64,000 bases of DNA from VRUE01 sp963817905 (GTDB lineage Bacteria; Actinomycetota; Thermoleophilia; Solirubrobacterales; 70-9): NCBI GenBank assembly GCA_963817905.1, contig CAWFPS010000003.1, positions 1,116,001 to 1,180,000 on the forward strand. Reading direction: 5' to 3'. Below are positions 8,130 through 17,433 of the stretch, piece after piece. Numbering within the stretch: position 1 is the first letter of the stretch; the number at the start of each line of letters is the position of its first letter. The translations under genes and the position numbers were made by a program. The notes below the pieces were generated by a model. It was not told the DNA's origin, searched no databases, and saw only the letters and a list, made by a program, of their open reading frames with translations.

Positions 8130-9428
8130 TCAGCTCTTGCTCGCCGGACGGCGCTTGCGCGGCCGCCCGCCGCGCACCGGCTTGGCGTCGGGAACGCTCC
8201 GTTTGGGCGCCTTCGGCCGCCCTGTAGTCTGCAGCAACTTCAGCGTCTGCACGTAAATGAGGTTCTTGTGCTTGCGGGTGATGTCGGCGTCGCGCATCGC
8301 CTCGAGGAACTCCGCTGGCCCGTCGAAATCGTGGATCCGCACCCGCACGCTGCCCAGTCCCTGGGCGACGTGGCTGTCGGAGCCCGCCCCCGGCACGATC
8401 CGGTACTTGCGGGCGAAGCGTTCGGCCTCCTCGTTGAAGGCGGTGAGCGCGACGCGCGGGTTGAAGACCTCGAGCACGTCGATCTCCTCGACGATATCGA
8501 GCAGGTGCTCGTAGTCGGGGACCGAGTGGAAGCGGTCGAAGGGGTGCGGCACGTAGACCAGGCCGCCCTGCGCGCGGATCGCCGCGATCGTCTCCGCCAT
8601 CGTCAACCCACGCGGGATCTTCTCCTCGAGGAAGAGCCCGATCACCTCGCCCTGCTCGGCCGTCTTCACCTCCTCGGCGACGATCACCTTGATGTCGCCC
8701 ATCCGCTCGGCGATGCGGCGCGCCTCCAGCGCCCCGGAGACCTCGTTGTGGTCGGTGATCGCGATCGCGCCGAGGCCGCGGTCGCGCGCCGTCTCCAGCA
8801 GCACCTCGACCGGGGTCGCGCAGTCGGGCGAGTGGTCGGTGTGCATGTGCAGGTCGACCTCGATAAGCGGCCGTTTGGCGATCCGCCGCCGCACCTCCTC
8901 GTCGCCGGTGGAATCGCGGCGGCGGGCAAGGAGCCGCAGGTAGATCGCCTCCATCTCCGCGGCGACCTGCGACCACTCGCGCCCCTCTCCGCCCGGAGCC
9001 ACCAGCTCATACTCGGCGGGAAAGTAACGCCCCAGCAGCTGCTCGGTTTGGGTCGAGCTGACCGTGCGGGCATCGAGGCGGCCGAAGAAGATCTCGACCA
9101 AGGGGCGCGCGACCTGGGTCGAGAGCACCCGCTCCTGCGGGGCGTGAAAGGTGGCGACGTTGAGCGAGGAGGAGTGGCGCAGCGCGGTCGAGGAGACGCG
9201 CGGCGCGAAGGGGTCGTGGACATGGACGATGTCGGCCGAGGATGCCCGCAGCAGCTTTTTGACCTGATCGCCGACGCCGGCGACCTGAACCCGGTGACCG
9301 CGGTCTTCCAGCTCTGCCGAGACGCGCTCGACGAACTGGTTGACCGGGTTTTCGGTAGCACGCCGGTGCGGCGTGACCTGGACTATCGAGAGTCGCTCAG
9401 GAGCTGGCAACGACCGGCGTCTTGTCAC
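8130..9428 (-). CDS. Glycosyltransferase-like N-terminal domain fused to a PHP-domain phosphoesterase
   Basis: The protein is 432 aa. Residues about 12-160 resemble the N-terminal half of GT4 glycosyltransferases (LSIVQVTPHRRATENPVNQFV, then ADIVHVHDPFAPRVSS and NVATFHAP), but the donor-binding C-terminal half is missing. Residues about 195-400 are a PHP phosphoesterase: DLHMHTDHS, AIAITDHNEVSGA, YVPHPFDRFH and GAGSDSHVA supply the metal-binding histidines and aspartates. A basic tail follows (GRPRKRRPASKS). ATG 9428 overlaps the end of ino1 by 32 nt; a TTG at 9410 is the alternative start. Substrate unknown; the neighbours suggest inositol-lipid or polar head-group metabolism. Confidence 0.75.
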   Translation of the reverse strand: MTRRRSLPAPERLSIVQVTPHRRATENPVNQFVERVSAELEDRGHRVQVAGVGDQVKKLLRASSADIVHVHDPFAPRVSSTALRHSSSLNVATFHAPQERVLSTQVARPLVEIFFGRLDARTVSSTQTEQLLGRYFPAEYELVAPGGEGREWSQVAAEMEAIYLRLLARRRDSTGDEEVRRRIAKRPLIEVDLHMHTDHSPDCATPVEVLLETARDRGLGAIAITDHNEVSGALEARRIAERMGDIKVIVAEEVKTAEQGEVIGLFLEEKIPRGLTMAETIAAIRAQGGLVYVPHPFDRFHSVPDYEHLLDIVEEIDVLEVFNPRVALTAFNEEAERFARKYRIVPGAGSDSHVAQGLGSVRVRIHDFDGPAEFLEAMRDADITRKHKNLIYVQTLKLLQTTGRPKAPKRSVPDAKPVRGGRPRKRRPASKS

Positions 9429-10548
9429 GCGCGTTGGCCGCGATGAACTCCTCGGTCTGCTCGCGCGCCTCGTCGTCGGGGCGCTGGGAGTGCGGCGACT
9501 TCATCAGGTAGCTGGAGGGGCCGTCGAGCTGGCCGGCGATGCCGTTGTTGAGCGCCAGCTTGATCAGCCGCACCGCGTCGATTACGACACCGGCCGAGTT
9601 GGGCGAGTCCCAGACCTCGAGCTTGAGCTCGACGTTGAGCGGCACGTCGCCGAAGGCTTTGCCCTCGAGCCGGATGTGCGCCCACTTGCGGTCGGTCAGC
9701 CAGGCGACGTAGTCGGAAGGGCCGACGTGGACGTCCTCGGCAGGCAGCTCGTGGCCCATGATCGAGGTGACGGCGTTGGTCTTGGAGATCTTCTTCGAGT
9801 CGAGCCGCTCGCGCTCGAGCATGTTGTAGAAGTCCATGTTGCCGCCGACGTTGAGCTGTGAGGTGCGCTCGACCCGGACACCGCGGTCGTGGAAGAGGCG
9901 GGCGAGCTGGCGGTGGACGATCGTCGCGCCGACCTGGGACTTGATGTCGTCGCCGATGATCGGCAGCCCGGCCTCTTTGAAGCGCTTGTCCCAGTAGTCC
10001 TCGCGGGCGATGAAGACGGGCAGGCAGTTGACGAAACCGACGCCAGCCTTAAGCGCCTGCTCGACGTACCACTTGGTCGCGTCCTCGGAGCCGACCGGCA
10101 GGTAACAGACCAGCACGTCGGCCTTGGTCTCCTTGAGGATGCCGACCACGTCCGCAGTTTCCCCCGGCGCCTTGGTGATCTTCTCCTTGAGGTACTTGCC
10201 GAGGCCGTCGAGGGTCATCCCGCGCTCGACCTTGACGCCCAGGTTGGGCACCTCGGCGAATTTGATCGTGTCGTTCTGGCCGGACCAGATCGCCTCCGAG
10301 AGGTCCTTGCCGACCTTCTCGGAATCGATGTCGAAGGCGGCGACGAACTCGACGTCGCCGACGTGGTAGCCGCCCAGGTCGACGTGCATCAGGCCGGGTA
10401 CTTCCTCGCTGGGGTCGGCATCCTTGTAGTACTGGACGCCCTGGATGAAGCTGTTGGCGCAGTTGCCGGTGCCTACTATCGCGACGCGGACCTTCTCGTC
10501 CGTGCGGGCGGCGCCGTTGCTGCCGTTTGCTCCGTTGGTCTCGCTCAT
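9397..10548 (-). CDS. ino1: Inositol-3-phosphate synthase
   Basis: Converts glucose 6-phosphate to 1D-myo-inositol 3-phosphate with NAD+, supplying phosphatidylinositol and related molecules in actinobacteria. The 383-aa protein matches the actinobacterial/archaeal-type enzyme: NAD-binding VAIVGTGNCANSF (22-34), GDDIKSQVGAT, RTSQLNVGGNMDFYNM and SPNSAGVVIDAVRLIKLA. The first 18 residues are a low-complexity leader (MSETNGANGSNGAA). The upstream gene is a CDP-alcohol phosphotransferase 61 nt away, which would use its product. Downstream, the PHP fusion overlaps its 3' end. Confidence 0.94.
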   Translation of the reverse strand: MSETNGANGSNGAARTDEKVRVAIVGTGNCANSFIQGVQYYKDADPSEEVPGLMHVDLGGYHVGDVEFVAAFDIDSEKVGKDLSEAIWSGQNDTIKFAEVPNLGVKVERGMTLDGLGKYLKEKITKAPGETADVVGILKETKADVLVCYLPVGSEDATKWYVEQALKAGVGFVNCLPVFIAREDYWDKRFKEAGLPIIGDDIKSQVGATIVHRQLARLFHDRGVRVERTSQLNVGGNMDFYNMLERERLDSKKISKTNAVTSIMGHELPAEDVHVGPSDYVAWLTDRKWAHIRLEGKAFGDVPLNVELKLEVWDSPNSAGVVIDAVRLIKLALNNGIAGQLDGPSSYLMKSPHSQRPDDEAREQTEEFIAANARDKTPVVASS

Positions 10549-10609
10549 GAAATTCGAAGTCCTTCCTCGATCGGGCTAAATGGCAAGGTATGCCTGGGCC
10601 CGCGGCTGG

Positions 10610-11257
10610 TTACAGGTCAGGCGGGGGAGCCGCCTCGCTTGAGAGCTGGTTTCGGACGTGCCATACACGCTGGATCGTGGTGACAATGGTCAGCGCCGCG
10701 ATCAGGTAGACCGAGGGGGCGAGGAGCTCGAAATCTCCGAGCCCGGCACCCTTGGCAAAGACCAAGCCGATGGAGAGTATGACCACTCGCACCGGCCTTG
10801 TGGCGATCCCCACCTTGCACTCGACCCCGAGCGCCTCGGCGCGGGCGCGAGTGTAGGAGACCATCAGCGAGCCGAGCACGGCGACGACGCACATCGCGGC
10901 GGCGAAATCCTGGCCGGTGACGGCGAAGTAGCCAGCCACGGCGGCGAGCACGATCCCCTCCTCGATCCGGTCCAGGGTCGAGTCGAGGAAGGCGCCGAAG
11001 AGCGTCCCCTTGCCCGACATCCGCGAGTAGCGGCCGTCGAGCGTGTCCATCACGGAGCCGAGGATGAAAGCGACGCCGGCGAGGAAGAAGAGTCGCTGGG
11101 TGACCAGGGCGGCGGCGACCAGGTTGCCGATCAGGCCGGCGAGGGAGATCGCGTTCGGGGTCAGCCGCGACTCGATCAGGCGGTCGCGGGCGTAGGCGCG
11201 CAACTCCTGACCGTTGCGACGACTGCTTGGGACCCGCGGGGGGGCCGACGAATCCAT
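10610..11257 (-). CDS. CDP-alcohol phosphatidyltransferase (probable phosphatidylinositol-phosphate synthase)
   Basis: Membrane enzyme of the CDP-alcohol phosphotransferase family, 215 aa. The catalytic signature is present as DTLDGRYSRMSGKGTLFGAFLDSTLDR (about residues 67-93), with the four aspartates in place; the usual alanine before the arginine is serine. Five or six membrane segments follow the expected pattern. Lying directly upstream of ino1, it most likely joins CDP-diacylglycerol to inositol phosphate, as PgsA1/PIS does in mycobacteria. Other head groups are possible. The start ATG 11257 lies next to a structured repeat (11277-11396). Confidence 0.85.
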   Translation of the reverse strand: MDSSAPPRVPSSRRNGQELRAYARDRLIESRLTPNAISLAGLIGNLVAAALVTQRLFFLAGVAFILGSVMDTLDGRYSRMSGKGTLFGAFLDSTLDRIEEGIVLAAVAGYFAVTGQDFAAAMCVVAVLGSLMVSYTRARAEALGVECKVGIATRPVRVVILSIGLVFAKGAGLGDFELLAPSVYLIAALTIVTTIQRVWHVRNQLSSEAAPPPDL

Positions 11258-11276
11258 TCGCGTGAGGCTAGACGAT

Positions 11277-11396
11277 GGGGACGATCCCGGCAGCGGTTCC
11301 GCTTAACTTTTTGGCGGATTGACCGGGGCCTCTCGAAGGCGGAACTGACCAAAAAGTACGAGACGCTCCACCCCTACCGGGATCGTCCCCTACGCC
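11277..11396. repeat. About 120-nt structured repeat, copy 1
   Basis: Imperfect inverted repeat: outer arms GGGGACGATCCCGG and CCGGGATCGTCCCC, inner arms ACTTTTT and AAAAAGT. It shares GGTTCCGCTTAACTTTTT on the left and AGACGCTCCACCCC on the right with copy 2 at 13318-13438. It lies between the PAP2 gene, whose last codons it overlaps, and the CDP-alcohol transferase. Confidence 0.85.
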
Positions 11397-12178
11397 TCTG
11401 CTTCCTGGGGCGAGCTCGAACGCCACGACCAGGCGTGGGGACGGGCTCGTGCCAGTAGCCGCTGAGCGACGACAGCTGAAGCTGCCGCGACCATCCAGCC
11501 GAGCGCGACGTCGACCCAGTAGTGGTTGCCGGTGACGATCACGACCCAGGCGATCAGCAGCGGCCACGCTCCCCACCAGGCCTTCGACCACCAGTTGCGG
11601 CAGACGCGGACGCCGGTGATCCCGATCATCGCGGCGAAGGCGCAGTGCATGCTCGGCACCGCGGCGTAGGGGTTGATGAAGATCTTCGCCAGCGAGGAGT
11701 CGTGGTTGACGTTGGAGAAGTCGGTGATCGTGTCGACGAAGCCGTCGTGGGGGAACATCCGCGGCGGCGCGGTCGGATAGAGCGTGTAGCCGATCAGGGC
11801 GAAACCCATCGAGACCACGAACATGTTGCGGACGAAGTAGTAGGACTCGTTGCGGAAGAGGTAGAGCCAGACCAAGAAGCCCAGCGCGATCGAGAACTGG
11901 GCGTTGAGATAGAGCTGGTTGGCGACATCGATCACCCAGTGGGCGGGGATGAAGAAGGACTGCAGGCTGGGCTCGAAGAGGGTGTGGGCGGAGCGCTCGA
12001 AATCGATCACCTGCTGGCCGTGCCCGATCGCCTCCGAGCGCTGGCCGTCGGCGATGCCGCGGACCAGCTCGTAGGCGACGTCGACGAGGACGAGGATGCC
12101 CAGCTGGCGGCCGGCATCGCCCCAGCCTTGAGGCAACCTGGTTCCGATTCGGGCGAGGGCGCGAGACACGAACGGCAA
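11390..12178 (-). CDS. PAP2-superfamily membrane phosphatase/inositolphosphotransferase-like protein
   Basis: Polytopic membrane protein, 262 aa from TTG 12178 (GTG 12169 is an alternative). The PAP2 catalytic blocks are PTAPPRMFP (mid-protein, as in Aur1/inositol-phosphorylceramide-synthase-type PAP2_3 proteins), AVPSMHCAFAAMIG (Ser-x-His) and TGNHYWVDVALG (His...Asp). These enzymes cleave or transfer lipid phosphates. Next to the inositol-lipid genes, an inositol-phosphate transfer role is plausible but unproven. The ORF extends far upstream to 12814 antisense to nth; that part has no membrane or PAP2 features and is excluded. Confidence 0.8.
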   Translation of the reverse strand: MPFVSRALARIGTRLPQGWGDAGRQLGILVLVDVAYELVRGIADGQRSEAIGHGQQVIDFERSAHTLFEPSLQSFFIPAHWVIDVANQLYLNAQFSIALGFLVWLYLFRNESYYFVRNMFVVSMGFALIGYTLYPTAPPRMFPHDGFVDTITDFSNVNHDSSLAKIFINPYAAVPSMHCAFAAMIGITGVRVCRNWWSKAWWGAWPLLIAWVVIVTGNHYWVDVALGWMVAAASAVVAQRLLARARPHAWSWRSSSPQEAEA

Positions 12179-12235
12179 TTGTAATTCCCTGGTTGACGGG
12201 GCGGGATTGGCGCGCGCCGATACCGTCCCGCGCGA

Positions 12236-12901
12236 ATGCCATGGAAACGCCCCGACAAGCGCCGCGTGCGAGCGATTCGCGACCGGCTGCGGGAGATGTA
12301 CGGGGCACCGGTCAACGAACCGCACGGGCACCCGATCGCCGAGCTGGTCAAGACCGTCCTCTCCCAGCACACCAACGACCGCAACCGAGACCGAGCCTTC
12401 GCCGCCCTGCGCGAGCGCTTCCCGCTCTGGGAGGAAGTGCGGGACGCGCCGGTGAGCGCGGTTGAGGAGGCGATCCGGCCGGGTGGTCTCGGTAGGCAGA
12501 AGGCACCGCGGATCCAGGCGATCCTCGAGCAACTGGGCGAGCATCCCGACCTCGACTGGACCGAGACGGCGCCGGCGGCGGAGTCGATGGCCTACCTGGA
12601 CTCGTTGCCGGGCGTGGGACGTAAAACGGCGGCCTGCGTGCTGATGTTCACCTGGGGCATCCCCGAGATCCCGGTCGACGTGCACATCCACCGGGTCGGC
12701 GGCAGGCTCGGCCTCTTTCCCGAAAAGGCTTCCTACGAGCGCGCCCACGACGAGATGATGGTCATCGTCGATCCTGATGACGCCTTCGAGCTCCATATGA
12801 ACCTGATCCGCCACGGGCGCCAGCTCTGCCGCCCGAAACCGCGCTGTGGCGAGTGCGAGCTGCGCCGAATGTGTCCCTGGTACCGTGCCGGGCGCAAATG
12901 A
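12236..12901 (+). CDS. nth: Endonuclease III (DNA glycosylase/AP lyase)
   Basis: Base-excision repair enzyme for oxidised pyrimidines. The protein is 221 aa, the normal size. It has the helix-hairpin-helix LPGVGRKTAACVL (lysine nucleophile in GRKTA), the catalytic aspartate in PVDVHIHRV, and the C-terminal 4Fe-4S loop CRPKPRCGECELRRMC with Cys-x6-Cys-x2-Cys-x5-Cys spacing. ATG 12236 follows a divergent gap from the PAP2 gene. The TGA overlaps the ATG of the following cytochrome c gene (ATGA), so the two are co-transcribed and coupled. Confidence 0.93.
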   Translation: MPWKRPDKRRVRAIRDRLREMYGAPVNEPHGHPIAELVKTVLSQHTNDRNRDRAFAALRERFPLWEEVRDAPVSAVEEAIRPGGLGRQKAPRIQAILEQLGEHPDLDWTETAPAAESMAYLDSLPGVGRKTAACVLMFTWGIPEIPVDVHIHRVGGRLGLFPEKASYERAHDEMMVIVDPDDAFELHMNLIRHGRQLCRPKPRCGECELRRMCPWYRAGRK

Positions 12902-13317
12902 GCAAAAAGACCTTCATCGTCTTCGGGTTGGTGGTCGTCGTCCTCGCCGTCCTAATCCCCTGGCTCGCCTTCCGCTCCGACGGCGACGCCGCCACGGGCG
13001 CCCAGGACGTGCCGGCGGGCCTCGAGTCCGGGCAGAGCCTCTTCCAGACCAACTGCGGCACCTGCCACGCGCTCTACGCCGCCGGCACCGACGGCAACTA
13101 CGGCCCCGACCTCGATGTCCTGCTCGCCCCGGCCGGCCCACCGGAAGGACCGACCGCCGCCGACACGATCAAGGCGACCGAAGGCCGCGTCCTCAACGCG
13201 GTCGAAAACGGCGTCGACAGCACCACCACCACGGGCCGGATGCCGGGCGGCATCCTCAACGAGGAGCAGGCGCAAGAAGTCGCCAAGTTCGTCGCCCGCA
13301 CAGCCGGCGAGGGATAG
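12898..13317 (+). CDS. Membrane-anchored monohaem cytochrome c
   Basis: The protein is 139 aa. An N-terminal signal anchor (residues about 5-24, TFIVFGLVVVVLAVLIPWLA) is followed by a class I cytochrome c fold with the haem motif CGTCH (about residues 54-58) and a distal methionine candidate in GRMPGG (residues about 119-123). It should be an extracytoplasmic electron carrier. ATG 12898 overlaps the nth stop. Pairing with endonuclease III, an Fe-S repair enzyme, is noted, but no functional link is implied by the sequence. Confidence 0.85.
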   Translation: MSKKTFIVFGLVVVVLAVLIPWLAFRSDGDAATGAQDVPAGLESGQSLFQTNCGTCHALYAAGTDGNYGPDLDVLLAPAGPPEGPTAADTIKATEGRVLNAVENGVDSTTTTGRMPGGILNEEQAQEVAKFVARTAGEG

Positions 13318-13438
13318 CGGGAGCCAATCCCGGAAGGGGTTCCGCTTAACTTTTTCGGTGTGTCGGGGTTGGGCTGCCGCCCGATCGCCTCAGGCGAAAA
13401 AGTACAAGACGCTCCACCCCTTCCGGGATTGGCTCTAT
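13318..13438. repeat. About 120-nt structured repeat, copy 2
   Basis: Second copy of the element at 11277. Outer arms GAGCCAATCCCGGAAGGGG and CCCCTTCCGGGATTGGCTC pair almost perfectly; inner ACTTTTT pairs with AAAAAGT. The arm sequence differs from copy 1 but changes are compensated across the stem. It fills the gap between the cytochrome c stop and the convergent secreted EEP gene. Confidence 0.85.
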
Positions 13439-13447
13439 GTCAGCTGG

Positions 13448-14641
13448 CTAGTGGGCGAGGCGCAGTTCGCTCACCACTCCTGCGTGGTCGGAGGGCCAGA
13501 ACGGGGGGGCCGCCTGGAACGGGGTGTTCCCGATCAGCTCGGCATCGTCTCCATCCGAGCGGGCGGCGCCGCGGCTGAGGATCAGGTCGATCCGGGTGTG
13601 CAACGTCGAGACCTGGTTGTTGAGCGCCCCGGGCGCGAGCGGCGGGGTGTTCGACTCCTGGCAGCATGAGCTGCCGGGCCCGAGCAGTTTCTCGTTCCAG
13701 GCGTCGCGGAACTTGCCGGGCGCGGTGAGCTGCGCGTAGGAGGTGGTCGTGGAGCCATCCGAGGCGGAGTTGAAATCGCCGGTGGCGACGATCGTCCCGC
13801 CTTTGGCTGGGCCGGCGAGGAACTCGGCTGCCTGCGCCTGTTGCACGAGGGGCGATTCCTCGGTTTCCAGGTGAGTGTCGACGAAGCGGAACGGCTGGTG
13901 CTTCAGCTTCGCGTCGATGCTGGCCCAACCGCGGTCGAACGAGAGCGGGCCGACCGGCGATTCGATCCCCTGCTGAGCGCTGTAGCGCCCGCTTCGCGGG
14001 TTGCTCCAGGTCAGTCCCGGCGTGTCGTCGTTGACGAGGATCACGTCGCGATCTTCGAGCTGCACGGAGCAGCTGAACTGTTCCGCTACGACCGGGCAGG
14101 TTTCCGAGACGAGCGGTGCCGGGCCGATGTTGGCGTTATGCGCGATCGCCGCCGCCGTGTAATGCAAACCCCGGGCGTTGAGATCGCTTTCCAGGATGGC
14201 GAGGAAGTCGTAGCCGGCGGGCGGGTTCTGGCCGCCTGTCGTCCACTTCGTGACCTCCTGCAGGCCGACCAGGTCCGGTTCGTTTTCCTCGATCTCGCTG
14301 GCGATCGCTTCGGCGCGCTGCGGGAAGTTCGTGTATTGCACGGTCGCGTAGATCCGCGCGACGCCTTCGACGAATGCTTCCGGGGTCGCCGCTTCAAGCG
14401 CCGGCCCGAGGCTGGAGCCCAGATAGAGGTTCTGGGTCATGACCATGAGGTCGCGCTTGCCGTGGCCGTGGCCGTGGCCTTTGCCGTGATGACCGTGTTG
14501 CTTGCCGTGGTGCGCGGGGCCTCTGTCGTTGCCGTGGCCCTTGTTCGAGTTGGCCGAGGCCATCGCCGGCAACAGGGCGAAGGCGAGCGCGGCGGCCAGC
14601 GCCACCAGCGCCGGAAAGCGAGATGCGTAACTTCGATTCAC
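13448..14641 (-). CDS. Secreted endonuclease/exonuclease/phosphatase-family protein with His-rich N-terminus
   Basis: The protein is 397 aa with a clear signal peptide (about 1-30, ALVALAAALAFALLPAMASA). A histidine/glycine-rich stretch follows (about 33-62, HHGKQHGHHGKGHGHGHGK) that could bind metal. The EEP domain starts with VMTQNLYLG, then LVGLQEV (Glu), FVDTHLETEE (His), IVATGDFNS (Asp/Asn) and WPSDHAGV (terminal SDH). Extracellular nuclease, sphingomyelinase-like or phosphatase activity are all possible. It is convergent with cytochrome c and divergent from dnaK. Confidence 0.8.
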   Translation of the reverse strand: MNRSYASRFPALVALAAALAFALLPAMASANSNKGHGNDRGPAHHGKQHGHHGKGHGHGHGKRDLMVMTQNLYLGSSLGPALEAATPEAFVEGVARIYATVQYTNFPQRAEAIASEIEENEPDLVGLQEVTKWTTGGQNPPAGYDFLAILESDLNARGLHYTAAAIAHNANIGPAPLVSETCPVVAEQFSCSVQLEDRDVILVNDDTPGLTWSNPRSGRYSAQQGIESPVGPLSFDRGWASIDAKLKHQPFRFVDTHLETEESPLVQQAQAAEFLAGPAKGGTIVATGDFNSASDGSTTTSYAQLTAPGKFRDAWNEKLLGPGSSCCQESNTPPLAPGALNNQVSTLHTRIDLILSRGAARSDGDDAELIGNTPFQAAPPFWPSDHAGVVSELRLAH

Positions 14642-14863
14642 TATTGGCTCCTCTTGTTTGGAGACCTGCCGTCAGCGGCGAGTCTGGTTCCGTAAGAGGC
14701 GCCTCCCAACCGGACGCCCACCCTCGCAGGGTGCCCGGCTTGACAAACCACAAACCACTATACGCAGAAATCGTTTGCGTATCGTCAGGAATCTGCCATA
14801 CTGACGCTTAGATTTCTTAGGTCATAACAAAATAGCTATAACCAGACTTGGAGGTACTGAATA
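14642..14863 (+). promoter_or_regulatory. dnaK promoter region with inverted repeat ATACGCA-N9-TGCGTAT
   Basis: The 222-nt gap between the secreted EEP gene and dnaK holds a 7-bp inverted repeat at 14760-14782 (ATACGCA, 9-nt spacer, TGCGTAT). It overlaps a possible -35 (TTGCGT) followed after 16-17 nt by CATACTG. The HspR site consensus (CTTGAGT-N7-ACTCAAG) and the HrcA CIRCE sequence are not visible. A GGAGG lies about 13 nt before the dnaK GTG. This repeat is the best candidate operator for the heat-shock operon, by inference. Confidence 0.45.
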
Positions 14864-16767
<1,904 letters not shown>

Positions 16768-16771
<4 letters not shown>

Positions 16772-17430
16772 GCGGCGAGCCTCGGGACGATCAGGGACAG
16801 GGGCGGTCGACCGCGGGTCCTGTCGCGGGGGAAGGGGGGGCGCTGCGGGCGGACGCACAGCGTCCGTCCTCGACCCCCCCAGCCCCCACGCCACCCGCGG
16901 GCGATGCGGCTCAGGCTGACACCCACGGTGCGCCAGCGGGCGATGCGTCGGAGCAGGTTGAGACCGACCTGGATGCGCTGCTTGCTGACACCCAGCGGGA
17001 GAGAGACGAGTATCTCGATCTCGCTAAGCGCACGAAGGCTGATTTCGAGAACTTCAGGAGGCGGATGACGAGCGAGGTTCAGGCTGCTGCTGGGCGAGGG
17101 AAAGCTGAGCTTCTGCGTGAGGTTGTGCCAGTTCTCGATGACCTCGAGCGGGCTATTCAGGCTGCTGGGTTGGACCCGGAGGGGGATTCTGAGGATGGGT
17201 TGGCACATGGGGTGCTGCTCGTGTTCAGGAGCCTTCGTGACTCTTTGAGCCGCAACGGGGTCGAGGCTGTCGATCCGCAGGGGGAGAAGTTCGATCCGAT
17301 GGCGCATGAGGCCCTGTCCATGACAGCGGCCGAGGGAGTTGAGTCCGGGACAGTCGTCGAGACGATGCAGAAGGGGTACCGGCTGGGCGAGCAGTTGATT
17401 CGGCCTGCTCGTGTGGTGGTCAGCGAGTAG
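16768..17430 (+). CDS. grpE: DnaK nucleotide exchange factor GrpE
   Basis: Exchange factor for DnaK, 220 aa, GTG start overlapping the dnaK stop. The conserved part begins at about residue 70: a long helix (RDEYLDLAKRTKADFENFRRRM) then the beta-rich head (VEAVDPQGEKFDPMAHEAL, GYRLGEQLIRPARVVVSE). Residues about 15-45 are an unusual Gly/Ala/Pro-rich segment encoded by a palindromic repeat (16811-16900) also found twice in intergenic DNA. Such N-terminal extensions are variable in GrpE, so the insertion is probably tolerated. dnaJ follows 3 nt later. Confidence 0.93.
16811..16900. repeat. GCGGGTCCTGTCG palindromic repeat, copy A (inside grpE)
   Basis: Outer arms CCGCGGGT (16811) and ACCCGCGG (to 16900), a middle GGGGGGG/CCCCCCC pairing and a terminal hairpin CGGACGC-ACA-GCGTCCG. 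The 5' box GCGGGTCCTGTCG and 3' box ACGCCACCCGCG are shared with 37349-37430 and, less exactly, 29573-29664. It is translated in frame within grpE. Confidence 0.82.
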
Positions 17431-17433
17431 CTG

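Noticed and set aside
7465..8976. 503-aa fusion of uracil-DNA glycosylase with an upstream domain
   Set aside because: The upstream part is the wrong-frame reading of the PHP gene; UDG starts at ATG 8070.
11277..11396. Integron attC site or IS end
   Set aside because: No integrase or transposase nearby and no attC core sites; only two copies seen, so it is called a structured repeat.
11390..12814. 474-aa ORF extending the PAP2 gene upstream
   Set aside because: The added part is antisense of nth and shows no membrane or PAP2 sequence.
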